Shown in pieces: positions 15,558 to 23,846 of a stretch of 64,000 nucleotides of DNA. The notes under the pieces were generated by a model, which ran no database searches, was not told the DNA's origin, and saw only the letters and a list, made by a program, of their open reading frames with translations. The DNA lies in NCBI GenBank assembly GCA_013416485.1, contig JACCEO010000003.1:62001-126000 (forward strand). Reading direction: 5' to 3'. This DNA comes from Alcaligenaceae bacterium. GTDB lineage: Bacteria; Pseudomonadota; Gammaproteobacteria; Burkholderiales; Burkholderiaceae_B. The translations under genes were made by a program, and so were the position numbers. Within the stretch, counting starts at the first letter, position 1, and every line of letters starts with the position of its first letter.

Positions 15558-16976
15558 ATGACGAGTACTTTTGCAATTGTAATTTCCCTATTGTTATTGA
15601 TGTATTTTGCCTATAGGGGAGTCACAGTACTGTTACTTGCCCCCTTAATGGCTGCTTTAGCTGTATTCCTATCTGGGGATATAAGCTACCTTCTGCCCAT
15701 ATACACCGACACCTTCATGAAGGCACTTAGCGGTTATGTTTTGCAGTTTTTACCCATATTTCTACTGGGTGCACTGTTTGGGCAATTAATGGCTGACTCC
15801 GGCGCAGCCCATAGCATTGCGCAGTGGACAGTCAGGCGACTAGGCCCAACACAAGCCGTCGCCACAGTGGTGATAGCCTGTTCCTTGCTGACCTATGGTG
15901 GTGTATCTTTATTTGTGGTGGCATTTGCTATTTACCCCATCGCCAAAGACCTGTTCAAAACGGCCGACATCCCCAAACGATTGATACCTGCTGCTATTGC
16001 TTTAGGATCATTCACCTTCACCATGACGGCATTACCTGGCACACCGTCAATACAAAACGCGATTCCTATCCCTTACTACGGCACTACCGTATTTGCTGCA
16101 CCTGGACTGGGTATTATTGCTTCCATCATGATACTGACTGGCGGCTTATGGTGGCTGCAATCGCGTGTTACCAAGGCCAAAGTTCGCGGTGAAGGCTATG
16201 GGACTCACGATGACACAAACGACACAGACACCTTGCTAACAAATGAGCCTGCCCCCTTGAAAGGGCCACGCTCCAGCATGTCGATATGGCTGGCCATGCT
16301 GCCGCTATTTCTGGTCATAGGCGTAAACGCACTATTTACTTACTTCATTTTCCCCAACACAGACCTAAGCAGTATGACAGCACGCTTTCCCAACGTCAGC
16401 CCTGCCAAAATGACAGGACTGTGGGCCTTGATTATTGCGCTAGTCGTCGCGTGTCTAGTGCTGATCATCAGCCGCCTAGGTCGCTGGGAAGATCTGCGTG
16501 AATCCATTAACAAAGGGGTGTTTGGTTTTATGCTGCCGCTGTTCAACACGGCATCGGAAGTGGGTTATGGATCGGTCATTGCTGGGCTGGCTGGTTTTGC
16601 GATTATCCGCGATGCGGTATTGAACGTCACACCATACAATCCGTTAATTTCAGAAGCCATAGCCATGAACGTATTGGCTGGTATCACTGGATCATCATCT
16701 GGCGGTTTAAGCATCGCCTTGCAAACCTTAGGGGCAGACTACCTGCTCATGGCCGAAATGGCAGGCATCAGCCCAGACTTGTTACACCGTGTGGCCGTTA
16801 TGTCAGCGGGGGGGTTTGATACCCTACCCCACTGCGGTGCAATTATTACCTTGCTATCCATTTGTAAACTAAACCATCGCCAGTCGTACTTGGGCATAGC
16901 CACTGTCACTATGGTTGTACCCTTTGCAGCCTTGGTCACTGTGATTACTCTGGGAACCATTTTCGGTAGTTTCTAA
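15558..16976 (+). CDS. GntP family organic-acid permease
   Basis: A 472-residue inner-membrane protein with about twelve hydrophobic helices and the GntP-type ALPGTPSIQNAIPIPYYGTT segment near residue 158. GITGSSSGGLSIALQTLG (near 377) and FDTLPHCGAIITLL near the C-terminus are also typical. Family members import gluconate or related hydroxy acids with protons. No sugar-acid catabolic gene is nearby, so the substrate is open. ATG 15558 has only a weak GTGGTGG upstream and follows a terminator hairpin closely. Confidence 0.85.
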   Translation: MTSTFAIVISLLLLMYFAYRGVTVLLLAPLMAALAVFLSGDISYLLPIYTDTFMKALSGYVLQFLPIFLLGALFGQLMADSGAAHSIAQWTVRRLGPTQAVATVVIACSLLTYGGVSLFVVAFAIYPIAKDLFKTADIPKRLIPAAIALGSFTFTMTALPGTPSIQNAIPIPYYGTTVFAAPGLGIIASIMILTGGLWWLQSRVTKAKVRGEGYGTHDDTNDTDTLLTNEPAPLKGPRSSMSIWLAMLPLFLVIGVNALFTYFIFPNTDLSSMTARFPNVSPAKMTGLWALIIALVVACLVLIISRLGRWEDLRESINKGVFGFMLPLFNTASEVGYGSVIAGLAGFAIIRDAVLNVTPYNPLISEAIAMNVLAGITGSSSGGLSIALQTLGADYLLMAEMAGISPDLLHRVAVMSAGGFDTLPHCGAIITLLSICKLNHRQSYLGIATVTMVVPFAALVTVITLGTIFGSF

Positions 16977-17021
16977 GCATAAACTGTTGGGTGCGATACG
17001 ATAAACACGCAAGGAAAACGC

Positions 17022-17792
17022 ATGACGTGGTCAGCCCAACAGTACTTAAACTTTGAACAAGAACGGACCCGCCCTGTGCGGGATCTGGTGGCCGCTATAC
17101 CTAAGCGCGACGTGCGTATCGCCGTAGACCTGGGTTGTGGCCCAGGCAACTCCACAGAAGTTCTGGCCCAGCGTTTCCCTACAGCAAGTATTACCGGCAC
17201 AGATAACTCTAACGACATGTTGATCGCTGCACGCCAGCGATTACCCCACATGCACTTTGAGCTGTCGGATATCGCCACATGGCGCCCCACGCAGCTGGTC
17301 GATGTCATTCTGGCAAACGCATCACTGCAATGGCTGCCTAATCATACCCAGCTATATCCCCGACTAATTAATCAGTTGGCTCCAGGTGGTTGCCTAGCAA
17401 TACAAACACCCGACAATCTGGAAGAACCTGCCCATACACTAGTGCGTGAACTCGCCGCGAATGGACCTTGGGCTAAAAAAACAGCCAAAGTCCAGCTTCC
17501 TGCACGCCACCAAGCCAGAGACTACTACGAACTACTACAACCACACTGCAGCACGCTAGATGTGTGGCGTACCACCTATTTTCATCCACTTGCAGGCGGT
17601 GCTGCTGCGGTTATAGAGTGGTTCAAAGGTTCAGCACTGCGCCCCTACCTTGAACTGCTAGAAGAATCAGAAAAAACAGAGTTCCTTCAGCGCTATCTGG
17701 CCGCGGTTACCTTAGCCTACCCTGCTCTAGCTGATGGGACTGTCTTACTGCCATTCCCTAGATTATTTATTGTGGCGACCTCGCGCTCCTAA
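17022..17792 (+). CDS. tam: Trans-aconitate 2-methyltransferase
   Basis: A 256-residue SAM-dependent methyltransferase. Motif I is VDLGCGPGNSTEVLAQRFP (about residues 35-53), and the region ILANASLQWLPNH near residue 103 is characteristic of Tam. It should methylate trans-aconitate, an inhibitor by-product of the citrate cycle, in the cytosol. The N-terminal WSAQQYLNFEQERTRPVRDL matches the family start, so ATG 17022 is secure. The gene stands 45 bp behind the permease. Confidence 0.9.
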   Translation: MTWSAQQYLNFEQERTRPVRDLVAAIPKRDVRIAVDLGCGPGNSTEVLAQRFPTASITGTDNSNDMLIAARQRLPHMHFELSDIATWRPTQLVDVILANASLQWLPNHTQLYPRLINQLAPGGCLAIQTPDNLEEPAHTLVRELAANGPWAKKTAKVQLPARHQARDYYELLQPHCSTLDVWRTTYFHPLAGGAAAVIEWFKGSALRPYLELLEESEKTEFLQRYLAAVTLAYPALADGTVLLPFPRLFIVATSRS

Positions 17793-17870
17793 GTGCGCAT
17801 TATCAATGCTTGACAGTTAAAAGGCCTTTACCCTTCTACAATCTGAACACACTCAGATTAAGGAATCGCC

Positions 17871-18575
17871 ATGAACTTAAGTAAACGTTGTATCGCCGAA
17901 TCATTTGGTACGTTTTGGTTGGTGTTAGGCGGTTGCGGTAGTGCCGTACTGGCTGCCGGCTTTCCGGAGTTTGGTATAGGCTTTGCAGGCGTCGCCTTGG
18001 CCTTCGGCCTGACCTTACTAACGATGTGTTATGCCATAGGGCATATTTCGGGCTGCCATATCAACCCGGCCGTCACCTTGGGTTTAGTCGCCGGGGGACG
18101 CTTTCCAGCACGTGAACTACTACCTTATGTTATTTCCCAAGTCATAGGTGGTGTTCTAGCAGGTGCCGTTCTATACCTTATTGCTACAGGTAAGGCTGGA
18201 TTTGATGCCAGTGCCAGCGGTTTTGCGTCTAATGGCTACGGCGAGCACTCGCCAGGTGGCTATAGTTTATTCGCCGCACTGGTTTGCGAAATCGTATTAA
18301 CCAGTTTTTTCATTTTTATTATTATGGGCGCCACCGACAGGCTTGCACCAGCCGGCTTTGGTGGTATTGCCATAGGCTTGGCGCTTACCCTTATTCACCT
18401 GATCAGCATTCCAGTGACCAACACCTCGGTGAATCCTGCTCGCTCTACAGCAGTTGCCTTGTTCCAAGGTGGATGGGCTATAGAACAATTATGGCTATTT
18501 TGGCTGGCTCCATTTATTGGTGCCGCACTAGGTGGCATCATTTATCGCTGTGTATTGCAATCCCCCAAGCCATAA
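17871..18575 (+). CDS. aqpZ: Aquaporin Z
   Basis: A 234-residue MIP-family channel with six membrane helices and both pore motifs: HINPAVT (about residues 64-70) and SVNPARS (about 186-192). The His-rich [11 protein letters not shown] stretch and length match AqpZ, the water-selective type, and not the GlpF glycerol channel. It passes water across the inner membrane. AAGGA lies seven bases before ATG 17871. A perfect-stem terminator follows at 18612. Confidence 0.95.
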   Translation: MNLSKRCIAESFGTFWLVLGGCGSAVLAAGFPEFGIGFAGVALAFGLTLLTMCYAIGHISGCHINPAVTLGLVAGGRFPARELLPYVISQVIGGVLAGAVLYLIATGKAGFDASASGFASNGYGEHSPGGYSLFAALVCEIVLTSFFIFIIMGATDRLAPAGFGGIAIGLALTLIHLISIPVTNTSVNPARSTAVALFQGGWAIEQLWLFWLAPFIGAALGGIIYRCVLQSPKP

Positions 18576-18611
18576 GTGCTACAAGCGGTTGATGTTGCTT
18601 GCAATTTATTT

Positions 18612-18641
18612 AAAACAAACCGTTTGAAAATGGTTTGTTTT
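18612..18641. terminator. Terminator after aqpZ
   Basis: A 10-bp perfect stem AAAACAAACC / GGTTTGTTTT with a 10-nt loop. A/T runs on both sides let it work in either direction. Confidence 0.8.
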
Positions 18642-18690
18642 ATTCCACTAAACCTATACTAAGCAACTCTAGGTTTATTTATATACAAAC

Positions 18691-19179
18691 ATGACGCTTG
18701 CTAAAAACCAGCAGGAACTGGACAAGATACGCGCTCAGTGCCAGTCCCTGGTCACCCGCCGCTCTTTAATGTCAGCGGGAGCCGCCGTAGTTCCCATACC
18801 CGGCGTAGACTTGGGTACAGATGTCGCCATTTTGATGAAGCTAATTCCCACAATTAATGAAAAATTTGGCCTATCACCCGAACAAATCGAGCAGTTAAGC
18901 CCCGATGTCAAAAAAATGGTGGTGGTAGGTGGTGCCAGTATGAGCTTGGGCCTAATTGGCAAAACCCTGACTACACAACGCGTCATAGGCATGCTGCAAC
19001 GCTTTGGCACCAAACGCTTAGCCACTAAGGCACTGTCCAAGTACATTCCCTTTGCAGGTAGCGCCGTAGCCGCCGGTATCAGCTACTACATCCTTAGAAA
19101 GGTAGGCCGATCACATATTGATGAATGCTACGCCATTGCTTTAAAAGCCATTACACCAACTTCGGTTACCCAGAGCTAA
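18691..19179 (+). CDS. Membrane-associated hypothetical protein (DUF697-like)
   Basis: A 162-residue protein. VPIPGVDLGTDVAILMKLIP (about residues 32-51) resembles the PxPGxD start of DUF697/YcjF-type membrane domains. Two glycine-rich hydrophobic stretches follow (VVVGGASMSLGLIG near 75; YIPFAGSAVAAGISYYILRK near 118). The N-terminus is charged and helical. It may insert into or sit on the inner membrane; no enzymatic motif is visible. The function is unknown and the family link is by pattern only. Confidence 0.65.
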   Translation: MTLAKNQQELDKIRAQCQSLVTRRSLMSAGAAVVPIPGVDLGTDVAILMKLIPTINEKFGLSPEQIEQLSPDVKKMVVVGGASMSLGLIGKTLTTQRVIGMLQRFGTKRLATKALSKYIPFAGSAVAAGISYYILRKVGRSHIDECYAIALKAITPTSVTQS

Positions 19180-19225
19180 TCAAGAACTCGGGTACTATGC
19201 ATGCAATATTAACTGGCCCGACTTT

Positions 19226-20287
19226 ATGAATCACTCTAGCCTTTACTTTCGCACTTTTTTGCTGTTACTGGCTTGCGTTAGCATTGCCTTTTTATGGGTC
19301 TTGCTGCCCTACTATGGCGCTATCTTCTGGGCGACCACGCTAGCAATTATTTTCTCGCCGGTCCACCGACGCATACTTCCTAAAGTCCGTGGAAAACCCA
19401 CCATATCTGCCTTGCTAACGGTCATATTAATCATACTTATAGTGATTATTCCCTTGATTTTAGTAACAGGCGCCCTATTACAAGAAGGCGCAGCAGTCTA
19501 TAAGCGGATAAGCAGCGGAGAGCTGGACCTGGGTGCTTACTTTGAGCAAATTGTTAATGCCATGCCTACATCTGTGCATAACCTAATGACACGTTTTGGT
19601 ATAGGCGACAGCTTTGGACTGCAAGAAAAGCTATCTGCCGGTGCATTACAAGCCAGTAAATTCTTAGCCGCCCAAGCCGTTACTTTCGGTCAAAACACCT
19701 TTGAGTTTCTTATCGGCATGGGTGTCATGCTGTACATTTTATTTTTCTTACTGCGCGATGGTTCCTTCTTGGCACACCGGATGCGAGAGTCGATTCCGTT
19801 AAGCAACGAACACCTGCACCACTTATCACGTAAATTTGCGACCGTTATACGCGCAACGGTTAAAGGCAATATCGTTATCGCCATCACCCAAGGTGCCTTG
19901 GGCGGTATTATGTTTGCCATTCTGGGCATACAGGGTGCCTTACTATGGGGCGTTTTAATGGCCTTTTTATCATTACTGCCCGCCATAGGCGCTTCCCTAA
20001 TCTGGATCCCTGTAGCCATCTACTTTCTGGTATCTGGGGCTATTTGGGAAGGCATGGTGCTGATCCTGTTCGGAGTCCTTGTCATAGGATTAATCGACAA
20101 CCTGCTAAGACCCGTACTAGTAGGCAAAGACACTAAAATCCCAGATTACCTGATACTTATTTCCACGCTAGGTGGTTTGGCGGTATTCGGTCTGAACGGT
20201 TTTGTCATTGGCCCCCTAATTGCCGCACTGTTTATTGCCTGCTGGGACCTATTCCCATCGGCTATCAAGCAAAGCCAAGAAAGCTAA
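19226..20287 (+). CDS. AI-2E family transporter (PerM/UPF0118)
   Basis: A 353-residue membrane protein with about eight hydrophobic helices. The N-terminus has the paired helices seen in PerM (YFRTFLLLLACVSIAFLWVL). A soluble segment covers about residues 85-150, and the conserved GLIDNLLRPVLVGKDTKIPD is near residue 292. Family members export small molecules such as AI-2 or act as Na+/H+ antiporters; the specific role is not clear. It is followed by a 13-bp hairpin shared with the convergent MAPEG gene. Confidence 0.88.
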   Translation: MNHSSLYFRTFLLLLACVSIAFLWVLLPYYGAIFWATTLAIIFSPVHRRILPKVRGKPTISALLTVILIILIVIIPLILVTGALLQEGAAVYKRISSGELDLGAYFEQIVNAMPTSVHNLMTRFGIGDSFGLQEKLSAGALQASKFLAAQAVTFGQNTFEFLIGMGVMLYILFFLLRDGSFLAHRMRESIPLSNEHLHHLSRKFATVIRATVKGNIVIAITQGALGGIMFAILGIQGALLWGVLMAFLSLLPAIGASLIWIPVAIYFLVSGAIWEGMVLILFGVLVIGLIDNLLRPVLVGKDTKIPDYLILISTLGGLAVFGLNGFVIGPLIAALFIACWDLFPSAIKQSQES

Positions 20288-20295
20288 CTACCAGC

Positions 20296-20328
20296 AACAG
20301 ATGACCAGTCATAGCCTGGTCATCTGTT
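20296..20328. terminator. Bidirectional hairpin between convergent genes
   Basis: AACAGATGACCAG (20296-20308) pairs perfectly with CTGGTCATCTGTT (20316-20328), loop 7 nt. It has no long T run, but the place between two convergent stops fits a shared terminator. Confidence 0.65.
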
Positions 20329-20337
20329 CGGCCTGAA

Positions 20338-20706
20338 TTACACAAAAAGTATGGCTATATTCACGCCCAAGGCACTAAACCACAATACGCTACGCAAGGC
20401 TCCATATCCAGCAATATAACTTGCCAAAAAAGCAATACGTATGACTATCCAAGCCAGCATCAAGTTCGATAGTAGTGCAATATCCGCCTGTTTATATAAG
20501 GCGAACAATACTGCCGCATAGAAAAAAGGCAAGCCTTCAAATAGGTTAGCCTGCGCCGCATTTGCTCGCCCACGCCAGCCATCTAACCCCGCCAGCCACG
20601 GCCTTGGGTTGTTATTATCAAAGCCCTTGCCCATCACTTTGGCGCAAATAGCAGCCACAAATGGTAAGCACGCGGCAATTAGCATTAGCCAGGTAATCTT
20701 GTTCAT
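20338..20706 (-). CDS. MAPEG family membrane protein
   Basis: A 122-residue protein with four hydrophobic helices. RANAAQANLFEGLPFFYAAV (about residues 48-67) is the MAPEG signature, a family that includes glutathione-dependent microsomal enzymes. The bacterial short form is of unknown activity. The frame is open to 20904, but that extension runs backwards through tRNA-Thr and is spurious; ATG 20706 has AAGGGG seven bases upstream. Confidence 0.88.
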   Translation of the reverse strand: MNKITWLMLIAACLPFVAAICAKVMGKGFDNNNPRPWLAGLDGWRGRANAAQANLFEGLPFFYAAVLFALYKQADIALLSNLMLAWIVIRIAFLASYIAGYGALRSVLWFSALGVNIAILFV

Positions 20707-20767
20707 ACAGCCCCTTAATATGTGTTGAACGGAACCATAACAATCAATAGCACATGGTCGTACTATG

Positions 20768-20773
20768 TATAAT
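20768..20773 (+). promoter_or_regulatory. -10 box of tRNA-Thr
   Basis: Perfect TATAAT 29 bases before the mature tRNA. The -35 region is poor (CAATAG at the 17-bp distance). Confidence 0.6.
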
Positions 20774-20802
20774 AACTGGCTAGGTAAAATGACAGAGTAG
20801 TT

Positions 20803-20878
20803 GCCGATGTAGCTCAGTTGGTAGAGCAGCGCATTCGTAATGCGAAGGTCGGGGGTTCGACTCCTCTCATCGGCACCA
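20803..20878 (+). tRNA. tRNA-Thr (CGT)
   Basis: A 76-nt cloverleaf with encoded CCA. Acceptor stem GCCGATG (20803-20809) pairs with CATCGGC (20868-20874), discriminator A. Anticodon CGT is at 20836-20838, exactly positions 34-36; the T-loop is GGTTCGACTCC. No duplicated 3' end was seen nearby. Confidence 0.97.
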
Positions 20879-20911
20879 CCACTTGCAGAAGGTTGGATCA
20901 ACAACCCATTT

Positions 20912-20947
20912 AAAGCCCTGATTTCATTGGAAATTCAGGGCTTTTTT
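20912..20947 (+). terminator. Terminator after tRNA-Thr
   Basis: AAAGCCCTGA plus TTTC pairs with GAAA and TCAGGGCTTT, followed by T's to 20947. It ends 14 bases before the next ATG. Confidence 0.85.
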
Positions 20948-20961
20948 CCAGGAGAGACTAT

Positions 20962-22026
20962 ATGTTTTTAAAAAGGCGCTCGCTCGCGGCTTTTTGCTCT
21001 GCCCTATTTGTATCAAGCGCTATGCTGACGTCCGCAGCAGAAGCATGCACGCGGTTTATTTACCACGGTGCCAATGATGCCATTATTACCGCCCGATCCA
21101 TGGACTGGAAATCAGACGTTGGAACCAACCTTTGGGTCTTCCCTAGGGGGATGAAGCGGTCTGGTGAAGCAGGACCTAACTCGGTCGAGTGGACCTCAAA
21201 ATATGGCAGTGTTATTGCATCGGGTTACGATATTTCCACGACAGACGGCATGAATGAAAAAGGCTTGGTCGCCAATATTCTATGGTTAGTGGAATCTTCA
21301 TATCCAGCATATGACGGCAGCACACCAGGTTTGTCGATCGCTGCCTGGGCACAATATGTACTGGATAATTTTGCCACAGTACAAGATGCCATCGATGTCT
21401 TATCTAAGCAGGAATTTACTGTCGTAACAGACCATGTTCCCGGTGAAGACAGGCTTGCCACCTTACACCTTTCGCTATCCGATGCTTCCGGTGATAGTGC
21501 CATCATTGAATACATTGATGGTCAACAGGTTATTCATCACAGCGCAAGCTATCAGGTCATGACCAATTCACCCATTTTTGAGCAGCAACTGGCTCTGAAC
21601 TCCTATTGGCAACAAATTGGCGGCATGCACATGCTACCAGGTACGAACCGCGCCTCTGATCGCTTTGCTCGCGCCTCTTTTTATGTTGATAGCATTCCAA
21701 AAACGGGCCCCCATAACGAAGCTTTAGCCAGTGCCTTTGGTGTTATTCGCAACGTCTCTGTACCTTATGGCATTACGACACCCGACCAACCCAACATTTC
21801 ATCCACCCGCTGGCGTACGGTGTCTGATCAAAAGAACAAAATTTACTTCTTTGAATCTGCCCTTGCACCAAACACTTTCTGGGTAGATATAAATAAATTC
21901 GACTTATCTGAAGAAACAGGCAAAGTCATGACCCTGAACCTAGGTCCCAACCAAAGCACCGTCTATTCCGGTATGGCCAATGCCCAGTTCACAGAAGCTA
22001 AACCCTTTAAGTTTCTGGGCCCTTGA
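20962..22026 (+). CDS. Secreted choloylglycine hydrolase / penicillin V acylase family amidase
   Basis: A 354-residue Ntn-hydrolase precursor. Residues 1-28 form a signal peptide (charged FLKRR, hydrophobic core, AEA cleavage site). Cleavage exposes Cys29 of CTRFIYHG as the N-terminal nucleophile, with Arg two positions on. RSMDWKSDVGTNLWVFPRG near residue 46 and the MTNSPIFEQQL region near 190 are family marks. Relatives in Gram-negatives cut penicillin V or acyl-homoserine lactones; bile salts are another family substrate. Ribosome site CAGGAGAG precedes ATG. Location should be periplasmic; the substrate is not decided by the sequence. Confidence 0.9.
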   Translation: MFLKRRSLAAFCSALFVSSAMLTSAAEACTRFIYHGANDAIITARSMDWKSDVGTNLWVFPRGMKRSGEAGPNSVEWTSKYGSVIASGYDISTTDGMNEKGLVANILWLVESSYPAYDGSTPGLSIAAWAQYVLDNFATVQDAIDVLSKQEFTVVTDHVPGEDRLATLHLSLSDASGDSAIIEYIDGQQVIHHSASYQVMTNSPIFEQQLALNSYWQQIGGMHMLPGTNRASDRFARASFYVDSIPKTGPHNEALASAFGVIRNVSVPYGITTPDQPNISSTRWRTVSDQKNKIYFFESALAPNTFWVDINKFDLSEETGKVMTLNLGPNQSTVYSGMANAQFTEAKPFKFLGP

Positions 22027-22372
22027 TTTCAGCGGCCAAAACCACAGCCTGATTATGTTCGCGATCTTTAGCGCCATAAATCAAGGTAATACGCTGGCCT
22101 TTGGCCGCTGAAATAATGTCGTGTATACGCCCTTGCTGTTCGGGCGTTTGAAGCTCGGCACGATAGCGCTTGGAAAATTCGGGCCATTTTTCCACCTGAT
22201 GACCAAACCACTGCCGTAAGTCACTACTGGGCGCCAAGTCTTTGCACCATAAATCGTAGACAAGATCGGCTTTGGCAATGCCACGGGGCCATAATCTATC
22301 TACCAACACCCTATACCCTTCATCGGCTTGCGAGGGTTCGTACGCACGCCTTATGTCCACAGTGATGGTCAT
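22007..22372 (-). CDS. DUF488 family protein (YeaO-like)
   Basis: A 121-residue soluble protein. RVLVDRLWPRGIAKADLVYD (about residues 20-39) followed by DLAPSSDLRQWFGH is the DUF488 signature; the C-terminal ITLIYGAKDREHNQAVVL is also typical. Members are widespread and of unknown function. The 3' end overlaps the convergent acylase gene by 20 bp. Between its start and the next gene lie 189 bp with nothing recognised. Confidence 0.88.
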   Translation of the reverse strand: MTITVDIRRAYEPSQADEGYRVLVDRLWPRGIAKADLVYDLWCKDLAPSSDLRQWFGHQVEKWPEFSKRYRAELQTPEQQGRIHDIISAAKGQRITLIYGAKDREHNQAVVLAAEIKGPET

Positions 22373-22561
22373 GGCTTAGTCCTATTAAACGTATAAGCTC
22401 ATGATAAAGCGCCTAGCCCAGACAGGGAAGCAGAAACCTATTGCTGATGCAGGCGAGCCCACCTGAAGATGATCCCAAGCCAGTCCCGTGGGATAATTAC
22501 TGCATAAGCGGCTTAGTCACTAAGCGTATTCACAATTTTATAGATTCAAGGTAGATACATT

Positions 22562-23221
22562 ATGGAAGGTGAATTTTGGTTGGAACGTTGGCGCGAAGGA
22601 CAAACTTTTTTTCATCAAAAACGGATAACCCCTTTGCTGCAAAAATTTTGGCCAGCCTTGAATTTACCTGCAGGTAGCCTAGTATTCGTGCCATTATGCG
22701 GTAAGTCCCTGGACATGCTGTGGCTAGCACAGCAAGGCCATCGTGTACTTGGTGTCGAGCTATCACCGTTAGCAGTTCGGCAGTTTTTCGATGAGAACCA
22801 GTTACAACCCACTATTCATGATTCAGCTTCAGGCCAGCATTATGTGTCGGGTAATATAGAAATTATCTGTGGCGACATTTTCAACCTGGATGCGGCCACA
22901 CTGTCTAGCTGCGTAGGTGTCTATGACCGTGCCGCTTTGGTCGCCCTGCCTACAGACCTGCGAACACGTTATGTACAGCATGTGTATGGCCAATTATCAG
23001 ACAACTACCTAGGCCTGTTATTGACCTTGGAATACGATCAAAACCTAATGGATGGCCCGCCATTTTCTGTACACGAAACTGAAGTGCAAACGTTATTTAG
23101 CGCCCACAGCACAGCAGCACTACTAGACAGGCGCAGCATACTGGACAAAGAACCTAAATTTGCTCAGCGTGGTTTAACCAGCCTAGACTCTGTTAGCTAT
23201 CGACTTAGCCGTACCGCCTGA
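22562..23221 (+). CDS. tpm: Thiopurine S-methyltransferase
   Basis: A 219-residue SAM-dependent enzyme. The start [16 protein letters not shown] is diagnostic of bacterial Tpm, as is the motif [20 protein letters not shown] (about residues 40-60) that binds [12 protein letters not shown] near residue 122 is also conserved. It should methylate thiols and, in many bacteria, selenite or tellurite to volatile forms. AAGGT lies upstream of ATG 22562. Confidence 0.93.
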   Translation: MEGEFWLERWREGQTFFHQKRITPLLQKFWPALNLPAGSLVFVPLCGKSLDMLWLAQQGHRVLGVELSPLAVRQFFDENQLQPTIHDSASGQHYVSGNIEIICGDIFNLDAATLSSCVGVYDRAALVALPTDLRTRYVQHVYGQLSDNYLGLLLTLEYDQNLMDGPPFSVHETEVQTLFSAHSTAALLDRRSILDKEPKFAQRGLTSLDSVSYRLSRTA

Positions 23222-23295
23222 AAAGCCTCATTAAACTAGGGGACACACACTTGCTTCTCCTAGTTCACCTATTACCCATAAGAAAACCTTAACTC

Positions 23296-23835
23296 ATGGC
23301 CCTACGCGCAACCATTTACAAAGCCGAAATCAATATTGCTGATAATGACCGTAACTATTACGGTAGCCACGCGGTGACTGTTGCCCGGCACCCATCAGAA
23401 ACCGATGAACGCATGATGGTGCGTCTGCTGGCCTATGCTCTGAATAGCAATAGCGAAGATACCCTGTCATTTGCACAAGGTTTAAGCGATATGGACGAAG
23501 CCGATGTCTGGCGTTTGGACTTAACCGGTGCTATTGAACAATGGATAGAAGTTGGTCTCCCTGACGAGCGACGCTTGTTAAAAGCGTGCGGACGCGCTGA
23601 CCACGTTATCGTCTTCGCCTACGGGCGCAATGTGGATATCTGGTGGGCTGGTGTCAAAAACAAACTCACGCGCGCGCGCAATCTAAAAGTCTACGCGTTA
23701 CCGGCTGAAGCCACTGTGGCCCTAGCCAACCTGGCCGAACGCACTATGGAATTGCACATTAATGTTCAAGATAACACCGTGTGGGTATCAGCTGCAAAAG
23801 GCGAAGCCAGCATAGATATACTCGCCCTGAATTAA
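23296..23835 (+). CDS. yaeQ: YaeQ family protein
   Basis: A 179-residue soluble protein. The start MALRATIYKAEINIADNDRN and the segment TLARHPSETDERMM-like near residue 34 (here TVARHPSETDERMMVRLLAY) are the YaeQ signature; VYALPAEATVALANLAER near 136 is also typical. YaeQ has a nuclease-like (PD-(D/E)XK) fold; its role is not settled. It ends 11 bp before the phospholipase D-family gene. Confidence 0.93.
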   Translation: MALRATIYKAEINIADNDRNYYGSHAVTVARHPSETDERMMVRLLAYALNSNSEDTLSFAQGLSDMDEADVWRLDLTGAIEQWIEVGLPDERRLLKACGRADHVIVFAYGRNVDIWWAGVKNKLTRARNLKVYALPAEATVALANLAERTMELHINVQDNTVWVSAAKGEASIDILALN

Positions 23836-23846
23836 TTCCCAGCATA

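Noticed and set aside
17810..17842. TTGACA and TACAAT upstream of aqpZ as one promoter
   Set aside because: The spacer would be 21 bp, too long for a normal sigma-70 promoter, and there is no MerR-type dyad in it.
20707..20904. N-terminal extension of the MAPEG gene through tRNA-Thr
   Set aside because: Antisense to the tRNA; ATG 20706 has a good ribosome site and the normal family length.
20838..20947. Possible att-like duplication at tRNA-Thr
   Set aside because: No second copy of the tRNA-Thr 3' end was found in the window.
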